Part shown: one piece after another, positions 1 through 10,500 of the stretch
Position numbering within the stretch: position 1 is the stretch's first letter
Layout of the letters: the number at the start of each line of letters is the position of its first letter
Origin: Dendrocalamus latiflorus
Taxonomy: Eukaryota; Streptophyta; Magnoliopsida; Poales; Poaceae
DNA: 64,000 nt
Assembly (NCBI GenBank): GCA_017311315.1
Contig: CM029647.1
Span: 5,340,576 to 5,404,575, forward strand
Direction: 5' to 3'
The notes under the pieces: model-generated
The model's database searches: none
Seen by the model: the letters and a program-made list of their open reading frames with translations, nothing else
Told to the model about the DNA's origin: nothing
Position numbers and translations under genes: made by a program

Positions 1-1140
1 GTACCGCGCCTGCCCCAGCGCCCCCACCAGCAGCACCGTCGTCATGCCCTTGAGCGCGCCCAGCGCCACCACGTACTGCGCCCACCGCATCCCCACGCTG
101 CTGAACGCCACCGAGTACGCCGCGCTCCGGTCGATCGCCGTGTACGGCTGCATCATGCTCAGCACCAGCGCCATCAAGCAGTAGATGGCCGTGATCACCG
201 ACATGGAGCCAAGCAGCCCCAGCGGGATGTCCCTCGACGGGTTCTTGGTCTCCTCCGCCATCGTCGCGAGGTTATCGAACCCGCCGTACGCGAAGTACAC
301 GATCGCCGCCGCCCGGAACACGCCCGGCACGCCGTACGGCATGAACGGGGTCAAGTTGCTCGTCTTCGCGTGGAGGAAACCGGCCACGATGACGAAGGCA
401 ATCACGAGCACGTGCACCGCGGACGCAACCCAGTTCACGCGGGAAGTGCCCTTGGCGCTCAGCATGGCCAGGGTCGCGGTGACCGCAATCACCACCACCG
501 CGATGGGGTCCAGCTCGTTGTACCCCTCGGCGAGCGACGTTTGTATGCGCAGCGCGCTTACCGGCTTGTTGATGAGCGTCGCGAGGTACGACGTCCAGGA
601 GCGCGCCACCGCGGCCGTGCCGATTATGCTCTCGAGGATGAGGTTCGCGGCGGCGATGAAGGCGGCCACGTCGCCGAGCTCGACGCGGAGGTACGCGAAG
701 GAGCCGCCGGCAACGGGGATCTCGACGGCGAACTCCGTGTAGCAGAACACGGACAGCATGGCGGAGAGGCCAGAGGCCACGTAGGAGAGCACGATGGCGG
801 GGCCGGCGTGGTCGTGCGCCTCCTGGCCGGTGAGCACGAATATCCCGGCGCCGATGACAGAGCCGAACCCGAACCACGTCAGGTCCCACCACGTGAGGCA
901 GCGGCGCATCTCGTTCTCGCTGCGGCGCCGCAGCGCGCCGAGCTCGGCGGCGTCGGTGGAGCGGCCCGCGAAGCGGTCCCGGAGCCGGGCGGGCGTCGCG
1001 GCGAGCGCCGCTCGGTACGCGCCCCAGCTCGCGAACGACGGCTCTGGAAAGAAGTCGTCCATGTGCCACCGCCAGTAGCTCCTCGCCGCGGCCGCTGGCT
1101 TGCCCGCATCGTGCTCTCGCGGCGTCTCCACGGTTGCCAT
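1..1140 (-). CDS. Cationic amino-acid transporter (CAT family), 5' part only
   Basis: The minus-strand frame is open from an ATG at 1140-1138 to the left edge, giving 380 codons with no stop and no intron in view. The protein is an APC-superfamily amino-acid permease of the plant CAT type, expected to import cationic or broad-range amino acids across the plasma membrane or tonoplast. A hydrophilic N-terminus (about 85 residues, with MDDFFPEPSF near residue 27) precedes the first membrane helix, which carries the family signature GFGSVIGAGIFVLTG near residue 90. HDHAGPAIVLSY, a helix ending FCYTEFAVEIPVAGGSFAYL, and ARSWTSYLATLINKP then follow, the pattern of the CAT1/5/8 clade. Further helices continue to the edge. 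Family members have about 14 helices in 550-650 residues, so the C-terminal third is missing. The upstream region lies at 1141 onward. I am confident of the family; the exact member is not assigned. Confidence 0.93.
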   Translation of the reverse strand, partial: MATVETPREHDAGKPAAAARSYWRWHMDDFFPEPSFASWGAYRAALAATPARLRDRFAGRSTDAAELGALRRRSENEMRRCLTWWDLTWFGFGSVIGAGIFVLTGQEAHDHAGPAIVLSYVASGLSAMLSVFCYTEFAVEIPVAGGSFAYLRVELGDVAAFIAAANLILESIIGTAAVARSWTSYLATLINKPVSALRIQTSLAEGYNELDPIAVVVIAVTATLAMLSAKGTSRVNWVASAVHVLVIAFVIVAGFLHAKTSNLTPFMPYGVPGVFRAAAIVYFAYGGFDNLATMAEETKNPSRDIPLGLLGSMSVITAIYCLMALVLSMMQPYTAIDRSAAYSVAFSSVGMRWAQYVVALGALKGMTTVLLVGALGQARY

Positions 1141-1540
1141 TGGCTAGGAGCTTAACTGCTCACGCCACACGCCTTCGAGTGGAGGAGGAGGTGGGAGTGT
1201 GGTGAGCTGCAGCTCCCGCAGCTTCAGCCGGGAGATATGGGAGCGGCGGAGTGTGGATTGGTCAATGAGTGAGACGTCTCCTTCTGCTTGTAGGTTTGCG
1301 CTTGTTTTTATTTTATGATACGAATATGATATGTCCGATCGCTTAAAATTTTTGATTAGATTTTACTTAAAAAAATATGTTTTGATCGGTATAACTAATC
1401 GGTAATACGAGATGATCAGAGGTTATGATTAAAGTTATCTTCATGTTTATGATGTAATATGCATCGACTTGCAACATCATGGTGTCTAAAGGTGTTTGCG
1501 TCGACTGGAATTGGACATGACTACTTAAGGCGCTTTTAAC

Positions 1541-1679
1541 TACAACTCTTCACCGTTATCTTTCTGAGACTCTGTTTCGTCTCCGAGCGGGGTGTTGTTA
1601 CTGTCTCCGATACAACTCTTCATCGTTATCTTCTGAGACTCTGTTTCGTCTCCGAGCGGGGTGTTGTTATTGTCTCCGA
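1541..1679. repeat. Two-copy 70-bp tandem duplication
   Basis: The segment starting TACAACTCTTCACCG at 1541 recurs from 1611 with about three differences, including a one-base deletion and C/T changes. Both units share the block TCTGTTTCGTCTCCGAGCGG. It sits about 400-540 bp upstream of the CAT start codon, so it may fall within that gene's promoter, but no known element is recognised. Confidence 0.8.
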
Positions 1680-2551
1680 ATAAGTTATTGTTCCAGTTTT
1701 AAGTAAGTCTATGTTTCCATTGATGACTAGAATTATGTTCCTTCCTTATCTGGTCATGTTCTTGTTATTTTTTTTGTAGTTTTTAGCTTTAGCTTCTCAG
1801 GAAATTGAAATAAATGGGACGTCTTTTTTAAACAGTTTCTTAAAATGATTTTTTCATACAGCTTTTTGAGCCTAAAATTATATGCATCATCCGCATCGAT
1901 ATCTTCACCCTCCATTTTTTAAGAATTGCAAATAAAAGGTACAACTTGTAGCCGAAAACTATCTGTCCAAAAAAATATATGCCTAGACACTCCCTCTGCA
2001 ATACAGAGGTCACATGCAGGACAGGCTAACCGACGAACTTCTTCTCCACACGCATATAAACAAGTCAGCGCGGAGTTGTCTGATCGATAGTACGCTCGTA
2101 ACAGCTCCTCCCCAAAAAAACCAGCTCAATAGGGGATATGAATATATGATTGCCGGCAGGGAAGCGAAGTCATTGGAGATTCGTTCGTGGAGCGGCCGGC
2201 AGCTGCAGCTTTGTCTCATTCGTTAGCCCTTGGAAGCGCATGATGCGAGATTCAGAAGAAACGGCCGAGCGAGCAAGGCTCCAAGATAAATCGCCCATCC
2301 CAAGTTGGCCGCGCGGATCATGCCGTGCCGTCGCGCGTGCGTACCTCTGGTTGTTTTCTTTGCGCACACCATCACGCGTCGCGTCTGATGTGCTCCATAC
2401 ACTGTAGATGCAGCAGTGTCCATGGCTGAGACCTCGCGGAAGTCGTCCGCTCTCCCTTTCATGTACGGGGACCAACCAACTTTTGACTGCTATCCATATG
2501 TGTACAGCTTGGTTTTTGCAGACAGCCGGACCCTGTTTGGGATGATTCATC

Positions 2552-2940
2552 AAGGGTGTGTTTGGTTCGTAGATGGAGGTTGTATCGTATATCCTGACTA
2601 AGTGGAATCGTATTTCAGAAAAAGAAGATGTTTGGTGAGGTTGCATGAGCGGATGCAAAAAAACTGAGATGTTGTTTGGTTGCATGTATGAGCGGATGCA
2701 GTCTACCAAACCTGAGAGGCTGACACGTGGGACCGCATAAGATACACTGCATCAACCCATCCAGGATGGCCAGTGAAGCTCATTTTGAGCGTATCCACCC
2801 ATCCAGGATGAGGGCGTATTTTTGCATCCGCTCATGCAGGCTGCATCCACTCATACAGGCAACCAAACAGACTCTTTCTCAGATTATACGGATCCATCCA
2901 GCCAGAACGAAGGAGATTCAGACAACCATACACACCCCAA
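2552..2940. mobile_element. Foldback MITE (GGGTGTGTTTGG type)
   Basis: The left end AAGGGTGTGTTTGGTT and the reverse complement of the right end (GGGGTGTGTATGGTT) form terminal inverted repeats. Inside, GTTGCATGAGCGGATGCA near 2640 is mirrored by TGCATCCGCTCATGCA near 2825, so most of the element is a long imperfect hairpin. There is no coding capacity. Ends are placed to within a few bases and a clean target duplication was not resolved. Confidence 0.7.
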
Positions 2941-3044
2941 GTGCTCATCGGGAATTATATTGTTTGTTACGAAATTCTTATTAAGGAATTGTTATCAAAT
3001 TTAGGGGTTCCAAACAGACCCTCGAGTCTTCAGTGGTGATCAAA

Positions 3045-3290
3045 AGAGCTTCAGCTCCTGACTTCCAGCTTATTTTTTTTACTATTCATAAATTTCGTCT
3101 TTTTCTGAACTTTTGGTTTTTTGTTGAGCTTTTTTGCCGGTTCTTTTTTTCCCATATTTGTTTGTATTATATGTAATGGGCTAACATATATTTTAAATTT
3201 AATTATGCTAAATAAGGCTCTATTAGCTACAATGTTTTTTCAGCCAATTACAGTGCTTTTCAGCCATAAGCCACAAAAAAAGTTCAAATG
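3045..3290. mobile_element. AT-rich MITE, family B, copy 1
   Basis: This shares a diagnostic order of blocks with six other segments in the window: a GCTTCTGACTT-like start, a TTGTATTAT/GTATTGTCC block, a TTTAAATTTAATTATG block, and then CTAATAGCAATTACAGTGC-like sequence. Here the last two are near 3195 and 3225-3255. Boundaries are approximate and the superfamily was not determined. Confidence 0.5.
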
Positions 3291-3654
3291 ATCACCCCTT
3301 AGACCAATTTTACAATACTTGTCCACCTGCATCTTGGACCGGCCGAGATCTTCTTTTTCTCTGAAGCAGATAGCAGGAGGCTGATCGAGAGCAAGTGACA
3401 CGATTTTGCATCCAAGAGAGAAAAAGTGTAAAGCGAGGCAAGGTGCCGAACCGAGTGGGCTCTGAGCGTTCGTCTCTTTCTCCAACGGCAAGCGACAGCT
3501 GCGTTTGCGGGGCGCGCGGTGGGCACGACTCGAGGAGTCTTCGCTTTGGGTCTCGAGCACTATGGGGCTCCTGGCCCATCACGCTCCTGTGGATCGCCGC
3601 CTTCTTGTCCTTGCAGAAACCAGTTGGTCGAGGAAGTGACGTGAAGAGGTGCAG

Positions 3655-3835
3655 ATGGTTTTCTTCTTTTCGATTTTATTATTTATGGCTTTTAGTTTAA
3701 CTATAATAATTAGTTTTTAAATAATATATTTTAAGATAAATCTATAAGTCGATTGTAGTATACACTGTACAGACTTTATCTATATTGACTAAAATTATAT
3801 GCGAGCGTCTCTCACCATTCTCTCTCTTAAGAAAG
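3655..3835 (+). mobile_element. MITE family A, copy 1
   Basis: This copy carries the family-A core: an ATAAGTCGATTGTAGTATAC block, then CACTGTACAGACTTTATCTATAT, then GACTAAAATTATATGCGAG and CTCTC. The same order of blocks occurs in at least six other places in this window. Termini are eroded and the coordinates approximate. Confidence 0.55.
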
Positions 3836-4179
3836 TGAGAACTCAAAATTTTAAACTAGAAGTCACAATAAAAAAACCCACTACAAAGTCACCCCCTTCC
3901 TTTGACTGGCTGCCGATGTTCCGGCCCATTCTTTCGTTTCGTTGCAAGTGTAATTTGGGCGATATTCATTGTCCGCCACAGATTTTTCGTGCTTTTCTAA
4001 ACATAACAAGCAGGGATTTTGCTGGACAATTTGAGCTGAAAAAAAAAACCAGGATGGATGGAGTTTCTAGAGGTGTGCCGAGGAGAACAGGATGGCGTGG
4101 CGTACATGCGTCACATGTCACACACAATTAATCGAGAATATAAAAGTTTGGTAATTCGTGATTCTAGACAGTCCCATTT

Positions 4180-4420
4180 AAATGGCTTTAGCTTCTGAGT
4201 TTTTTGGTTTTTAATTTATTTAAGGTAAAATATTTTAGCATATTTTACATTTTTAGCTTTTTGCCTTTTCTTTTTTGCTTTATTCTTTTGTATTGTCCGT
4301 AACGATATAACAGTTTTTTATTTATTTCTTATTCTTTAATTTTTTAAATTAAATGACTCAGAAAAAACTAATAGCAGGTACAGTGCAATTTCAACCAAAG
4401 ACCAATATCCAAATGATTAT
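4180..4420. mobile_element. AT-rich MITE, family B, copy 2
   Basis: It begins near GCTTCTGAGTTTTTTGG, has GTATTGTCCGTAACGATATAAC near 4290, and ends in CTAATAGCAGGTACAGTGC near 4370, matching the family-B block order. It is non-coding and its boundaries are approximate. Confidence 0.5.
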
Positions 4421-5195
4421 CTTTATTCTGTAATTTCTGCAATTGCATGCGTTTCTCCTACCGTTATTGCTTTTTTTCAAGGTAATAATTAAAGAAAGAA
4501 ATACATGACTCAGAGCCAGCCCTCTTCCTAGCTTCTTTAGAGCTTTTGGAATTTCTTACCCTTGGCCTCGGTCCTCCTCGGGGGAAAACCCTCCCCCTCT
4601 TTCCAAAGTCCATCATTTTTTTTGTTTTTAATGAACAAAAAGGTTTCCATACCATTTTATTACTTGGTTTGGAGCCAGCGTCGTTTCACTTTTGTAGAGG
4701 TCTTTTCGATCTTGGTAGACATCCCACAGCTAGTTTTCCCACAGATAATCTACAACCATTGCCTTCTTGTCCCCTGATGCTTAAGTGGGATCAGTACATT
4801 AGTGATTTCGGACATTAACTATGAAAATTTGAGCGAGAGCTCCGTCAATCGTCATAAGCTAGAAGTTTAAGTTCTGTGCAGCGGCCTCTAAGTTCTCGCT
4901 TTTCAACGGAATTTCGCAGGAGTTTGGAACGCGTAGTTTCACAGCAGCTTCACATAAAGTAATTTGATTTCGTAGGTATCAGAAAAAAAATTCTCGCCTT
5001 CTCCTTTAAAGGAACAAAATCTCTTTTAAGACTTTTTAAGGGGAAAATTCTCTTTTTGGATGATACACGGGCTTGTGATGGTTGGACCGTGTTTGTTTGG
5101 ATTTGTGTTGGGCCGTACGGAAGAACTATACATGGGCTGGACTCGTAAGAAGTCCAACGGCTGCAGATTGTCAAACATTGCTAGTGGAACATCAG

Positions 5196-5395
5196 TCCTT
5201 TTCTTTTTGACATCGGCTTGTGAATTTTGACTATAATTTATAGTTTTTAGATTATTTATGAGAGATGATGAAGTAATAGAAATTTGCTATAGTTTATACT
5301 ACAATTAATTTATAGACTTATCTTAAAAAAACATTTTGTTTGAGAGCTAATTACTATAGAAAAATTGAAATACAATTTTTTTAAAGCCGAAAAGT
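5196..5395 (-). mobile_element. MITE family A, copy 2 (inverted)
   Basis: The reverse complement shows the family-A core (AATTGTAGTATAAACTATAG) and the terminal ATAGTAATTAGCTCTCAAAC block. The left end, CCTTTTCTTTTTGACATCGGCTT, resembles the terminus of the copy at 8781. There is no coding capacity. Confidence 0.55.
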
Positions 5396-6143
5396 AGAGG
5401 TACAACGCTTTGCTTGTCGAGGGAGCAACTCTAGGTGATCTAGTTCTAACTTCTAAGGTAGGTGTCCAAGAATAGAAAAGGGCACGGGATAATTTTAGGC
5501 CAACGCTACGTAAATACGATGGTTTGGGCTAATTGGGATATGTGATTGCAGCTTTCAGTGTGAAATTTCTGCGTGACAAAAGCTAGATATGTGGTGTTGA
5601 TGATCTAGGATTCTAGGCAAATGGTGTGGTGTTGATGATCTAGGTAAATGGCAGGCTGGTAGCTAACGTACAATTGTAGAAATATGAGATCACCTTAATA
5701 CAGCCAGGCCACGTTTGGGACTAGAAACATTGTAGAAATTATAAATGGTATAAACAGTTTTATGCCAAATTTCTACGTTCCAAACAAATATCTTATGAAT
5801 TATCAAGCTTGCAGGACTCCCAGTTTCGCGAATACTAGCATCTATTGAACAAACTGATACACTCGACCTGTTCAGCCAGCAATACCACTGGTCTTCAAGA
5901 AGTTAATGAGGATTTTAACCACGAAAGTAAGGACCTAGAGCCTAGTTTAACCATTACTTGAACTAACGACACTGGATGCCTTGCTTCTGGTAGCGAAAGG
6001 CGTAAAGCGCCAGGCATGCAGAAACATGGTACGAACATCCGAATAAAAAGCAAAAGAGAAGGTATCAAATGAACACAACCCCAGGATCAATCACCGGACG
6101 ACTATCTCCAGACTGCAGCTGAGCTGAGCGCTCCAATCAGCAC

Positions 6144-7289
6144 ATGGAATCCTCGCTCTGCGCGCTGCGTGCCACGGTTACCGGAGCACGTGCCGCTCCG
6201 TGCCGCCGCGGCCGTCCCCCTCCACGCCACTGGAGGGCTCGCGCTGTGCGCACCCAGGTGCCGGAGCCCCAGGAGCCGGCGAAGGGAGGGCCGGCGGCGC
6301 TGCCCAGGGCCGCGCTTAGGGTGGGCGCCGGTGTGGCGCTGGCGCTGGCGCTGGGCGGCGCCTCGTGGGCAGCGCGAGGAGGGGGCGCTGGCCCCGTCCT
6401 CCTACAGCCGGCCACGGTGTGCGCTCTCAACGCCGTCACCGACGGCGCGTTACGCGCCTCCGCGGAGCGGGGCGGCGCCGTGGTGGCGGCCATGAGGACG
6501 AGCGTGGACGCGCTCTCGGACTCGCTGTTCCGGCACGAGGACGCGCCCAGCAGCCACGCCACGCTGATGGACCTCGTCTTCGAGCAAGTCACCAAAGAGG
6601 TCTCTCCCCCTCTCATCTTGATCCATTTCTTCGTTCAACTCGCATCTCTACATAGCTAGACCAAGAAGAACGTGTGCCATCTATCAAGTGCGTGTTTCTG
6701 TCATGCGCAGCACATCGGCGACATGGGAAAGCTGACGAGCCTGCTGCAGAAGGAGTGGTCGGCGTCCCGCGACCCCGAAAGGAGGCTCGAGCTCGGCCTG
6801 CTGCTCACTGACGTACTCATCAATCAGGTGAGTTCTTACGTCTCTCATTTTTGTGTTTTAAGCTTGCTTATCTACTCCGTTTGGCAATATTAAGACATGC
6901 TCTGTAAGTGATGTATGTATTGATCTCGTCAGCACTCTGTTTAATCTTGTAGAGAGAATGGCAGAGGGGAAAGGAAGCTTGCCAGCAACTGACTAGCCGC
7001 CACCCACGTGACTCGAGGCCTTACCTACACTTGGTAATGTTCTTTGTTCTTACTACTTCCTGTGATCAATCTCAACTCAGCTTTTATCATAGATATCCGC
7101 AAATCTTGCGCTTAATGCTGCTTTGTTCAGGCTGTCATCAACATGATGATGGCAGTGGAGACCATGCTGTCTCCGGAGACTGCCACCACTGATGACATCG
7201 AGAGGATGTCCAATAATGCCATGGACGCCTGGAAAGAGTTCAAGAACAAGTACGAGCTAGCCAAGGGGTCGATAGATTCCAGCACCTGA
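6144..7289 (+). CDS. Putative plastid-targeted TPR-like helical protein, four exons
   Basis: The exons are 6144-6599, 6711-6827, 6953-7033 and 7131-7289 (stop TGA). All have GT/AG boundaries and all junctions are phase 0, giving 270 residues. The first 60 or so residues are Arg/Ala/Pro-rich with few acidic residues, like a chloroplast transit peptide. A hydrophobic Ala/Leu stretch (VGAGVALALALGGASWAA) follows, a possible membrane or thylakoid-transfer segment. The C-terminal 120 residues are helical and TPR-like: HIGDMGKLTSLLQKEW, PERRLELGLLLTDVLINQ, REWQRGKEACQQLTSRHP, then PYLHLAVINMMMAVETML. This resembles plastid TPR scaffolds, but I do not recognise a named orthologue, and no catalytic motif is visible. 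It is convergent with the DUF616 gene, with 291 bp between the two stop codons. The exon model is well supported by phase consistency; the function is inferred. Confidence 0.82.
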
Positions 7290-7580
7290 CCTGATATATA
7301 CAGTACTCAAGTACTGTGCTTGCCTTAAGCCAAAGCTTTTGTTGAGCACTGACATGACAATTCTTGTGATGAATCTTGGTGTCTTGCCCACGTAGTTGCG
7401 TGTGAAGTCGCTGCGATGCTTGCGAACTAAATGTACTCATTAAGACATCTGTTCTACATTCCATTATTATTTACCAGAAGTTATATTTGTGTACTTGTGT
7501 TTACCAATTTCCCCCCTCCAGTATATCTACTAGAATGCAATCTTCAAAACAAAAAAATAAAATCTGCATTTGGATAGACC

Positions 7581-10500
7581 TTATTCAGTAGGCTCCCCCC
7601 ACATCTTCTGAAGGTACTTCTCGCAGCTGCTCCCGGCGATGGCTTCTGAAGATGCCATCCTGGTGAACCCCTGCTGCTTCCCTCCTCCCCCGCCGTTGTC
7701 ACGCTTCAGGTTGTGCCGGTACTCGACAGCAATGTGCTCGAACACCTCGACCTCGAACATGTTCAAGCTCACCTTGGGGCTCATCTGGTCCCGGACGTAG
7801 GCGAAGGCGAGCTGGTCGCGCGGGTTGAACGCCTCCAGCTCGTTGAATAGCAGGCAGGAGAAGAGGTCGCTGGCCAGGCCGTGCCTCCTAATGATTATTG
7901 CCGTGTCCGGCACATCTGCAGCATTCCAAGCCAAGATATGTACAACGCTCATGATCTCATATTGTGATCTCTGAATTTATGTATTGTTCTGGTTGTGACT
8001 TGTGACACACTAGTACATGTCATCAATATTGACATATTATCTACTCACATTTGTTCATCTTATTGACATTGTTGAAATGTCAATGTCAGAAACTCTCTGT
8101 TTTTTTGGTTGAAGATTACATTCATGTCTCCATTACATACCTGATGGATATGGAAGCTTGCTAGGGGACCATGGCTTCAAGCCGTTCCTGCAGTACGTCT
8201 CCATCTGTACCCTGATGGCCTCGACGTCCCCCCACTTGCGCCACCGCGCCGTCGCGATCGCCTCCTCCATGGTGTGAAGGTTGAACGGGTGCTTGGAGAC
8301 CGCCATGTCCACGCCCTTCTCGACGAGAAGCGAGTGCACCAGCAGCAGCGGGTCAACCGTGAGCTGCATCTTGGCGTCGACCCACACGCTGAACTTGGCG
8401 TTCGGGAACAGCCTGTGAAGGAGGTGCTTCACGACGACGCCGTTCATCGCTGGGTTCTCGTAGGGGAGCTGTTGCTCGCCGGGGCCGGCGCCGCCCAGCC
8501 TCACCACACGCCATGCGCCGACCGTGCTGGCCTCTTTGTGCTCGTCTTTGAGGATGCTGTGGCCCGCGAGGACCTTGTGGGTATGGTCGTCGACGAACAT
8601 GAAGAAGCACGCCGTGTTGAGCGTCTCGGACCCGATCCCCTTGGGCTGCCGGATCTTGTCGTGGTCGTTCAAGATCGCCGAGGCCACCACCACGCCATTG
8701 CACTTCTCCATGGCCAATCTGTCTGAAACGATAAACGTTAAAAAGCACGCTTTCGGATTCGCAAAGAGCGATGAAGTTTTGGGGCTGTTCTTTTTAGCTG
8801 AGTCTTATGCATTTTGACTACGGGTTGTGATTTTTGGGCTGTTCATATGAGAGATTACAAAGTAACACAAACTCACATACAATTTTTGCCGATATAAATG
8901 AAGTCGGTACAGTATGTACTATAATTAACTAGTAGATTCTATCTTAAAAGATATCTAATTTAAAAAGTAGTTACTGTAGAATGTTAGGATGATCTCCACC
9001 CCGGTAGGCCCAACGGCCTACCGGGCCTTGAGCTCGCGCCCTGATCGGGGGCGCCCAACCCTAATGGTTGGTGGGCCCCTGTCACACTGCGCCATATATA
9101 AAGGTGGGGGCCGGCGGCTCTTTTAACGAGGTTGAACGGAGCTAGCGCCACCCCACCGAAAACCCTAATCCGATCTAGCGAGGGGGCGCAGCCAGTGACG
9201 GGAAGCACCACTGCCACGCCGCCCCTGGACAGCGCCGCCACCGGACTTCACCAACGCCGACTCCCGACTCCACCGACTCCATGGCTGACGCCTCTGCACC
9301 CGCAGCCAAGACCACGGATGGTTAGTACCCCTCTCTCCCTCTCGGTATCTCTCAAGAACCCGAACTAGAGATGAACCCCGCTAGATCTAACCTAGGAGAT
9401 CCTAAAGAAAACCTAGACCTAACAATGGTATCAGAGCACCTAGGCGTAGATCTGAGATGGGGAAAAAGAAAGAAAGAAAAGAGGGAAGAAGAACCCTAAC
9501 CCTAACCGAACCCTAACCCTAGAAAAGAATAGACCGGATCTTACCGGGGCCGCCGTCGTCGTCGCCGGCGGAAGAAAACCCCGCCGCCGCCTTGCCGGCA
9601 CGCGGGAAGAACAGCCGCTCGTCGCCACGAGCACGAGCTCCGGGTCGGGTACCGCCAAAGGACCGCTCGACGGCGGCGCGCCCCACTCTCGGGCGGACGC
9701 GCGCGCCGGCGAGGGGACCCACGGCGGCGCCGCCGCTCTCTTCCTCTTGTCCGATGGCCCCCCGCGCCCCGTCGGCTTCTTCGCTGCTGCGGCGGCTGAG
9801 AGAGAGGAGAGGGAGAGAAATGAGAAGAACGGCTAGGGTTTCAGTCTCCGGCCGGCGCGGGGAGGTTTTTGCTCTCCCGATCCGCTCGCTCCTCCGTCGG
9901 ATCAATTCGGACGGCTGACGATGGTTGGACCGGCTTTGAGCCCAGGCGGGATCGGGAAATCCCGGCCCAGGCCCAGGTTGTGGCCGGGCGCGGGGGAGGC
10001 GCGGCGTCCGCGCGAGCGCGTGAGACGCGCGTGAAGGGCGCGTGCGGCGCGGCCCCGTGGGCCGCTCGTGCGCGAAGCAGGCCGTGCGCGCTCGGCCGTA
10101 CGAGCCAGGCCGCCGTGCGCCGTGGGCCGCAGCTGCGCAGGCCGGGCCAAATGGTCGGTTTGCACAGTAAATTGGGAAAAATTGATTTTATTCTTTTTCA
10201 GAAGCATTCTTTGATGAATTTTGTTAAGTTTAAGATCAAACTTCAGTGCAATTTTGATCCAAAATCAGAATTTTTTCCGCTGCGAGCTAAAGTTTATTAT
10301 CTTCTCATTAAATTCGAACCAACGGGAGAATTTAATTTTGAAGAGCAGAAATTTTTAAGTTTTTCTCTAATTTTAATTGGAACCAACGGGAAAATTAAAA
10401 TTAGAGGAATAGTTACATTTATTTACAGTTCATGTTTATAATTTTGCTATTTTCTGACCAAAGTTGATGATAGCAATATTATAAATTGATTTATTTATGA

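Larger units (their letters stand above)
1141..6143. other. Intergenic region between CAT and TPR-like genes
   Basis: The region lies between two divergent genes and holds both promoters. It contains a 70-bp tandem duplication, a foldback transposon, and two copies each of two AT-rich MITE families, listed separately. Open frames inside it are short, have no recognisable domain and lie over the repeats, so I see no further gene. Confidence 0.6.

Noticed and set aside
272..1069. Long Arg-rich frame antisense-aligned with the CAT gene and others in the same block
   Set aside because: They are out-of-frame shadows of the transporter reading frame, which is open to the window edge and has family motifs.
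9519..10207. GC-rich open frames in the Copia leader as genes
   Set aside because: They lie on both strands of a GC-rich leader, have no domains and overlap the predicted intron and untranslated region.
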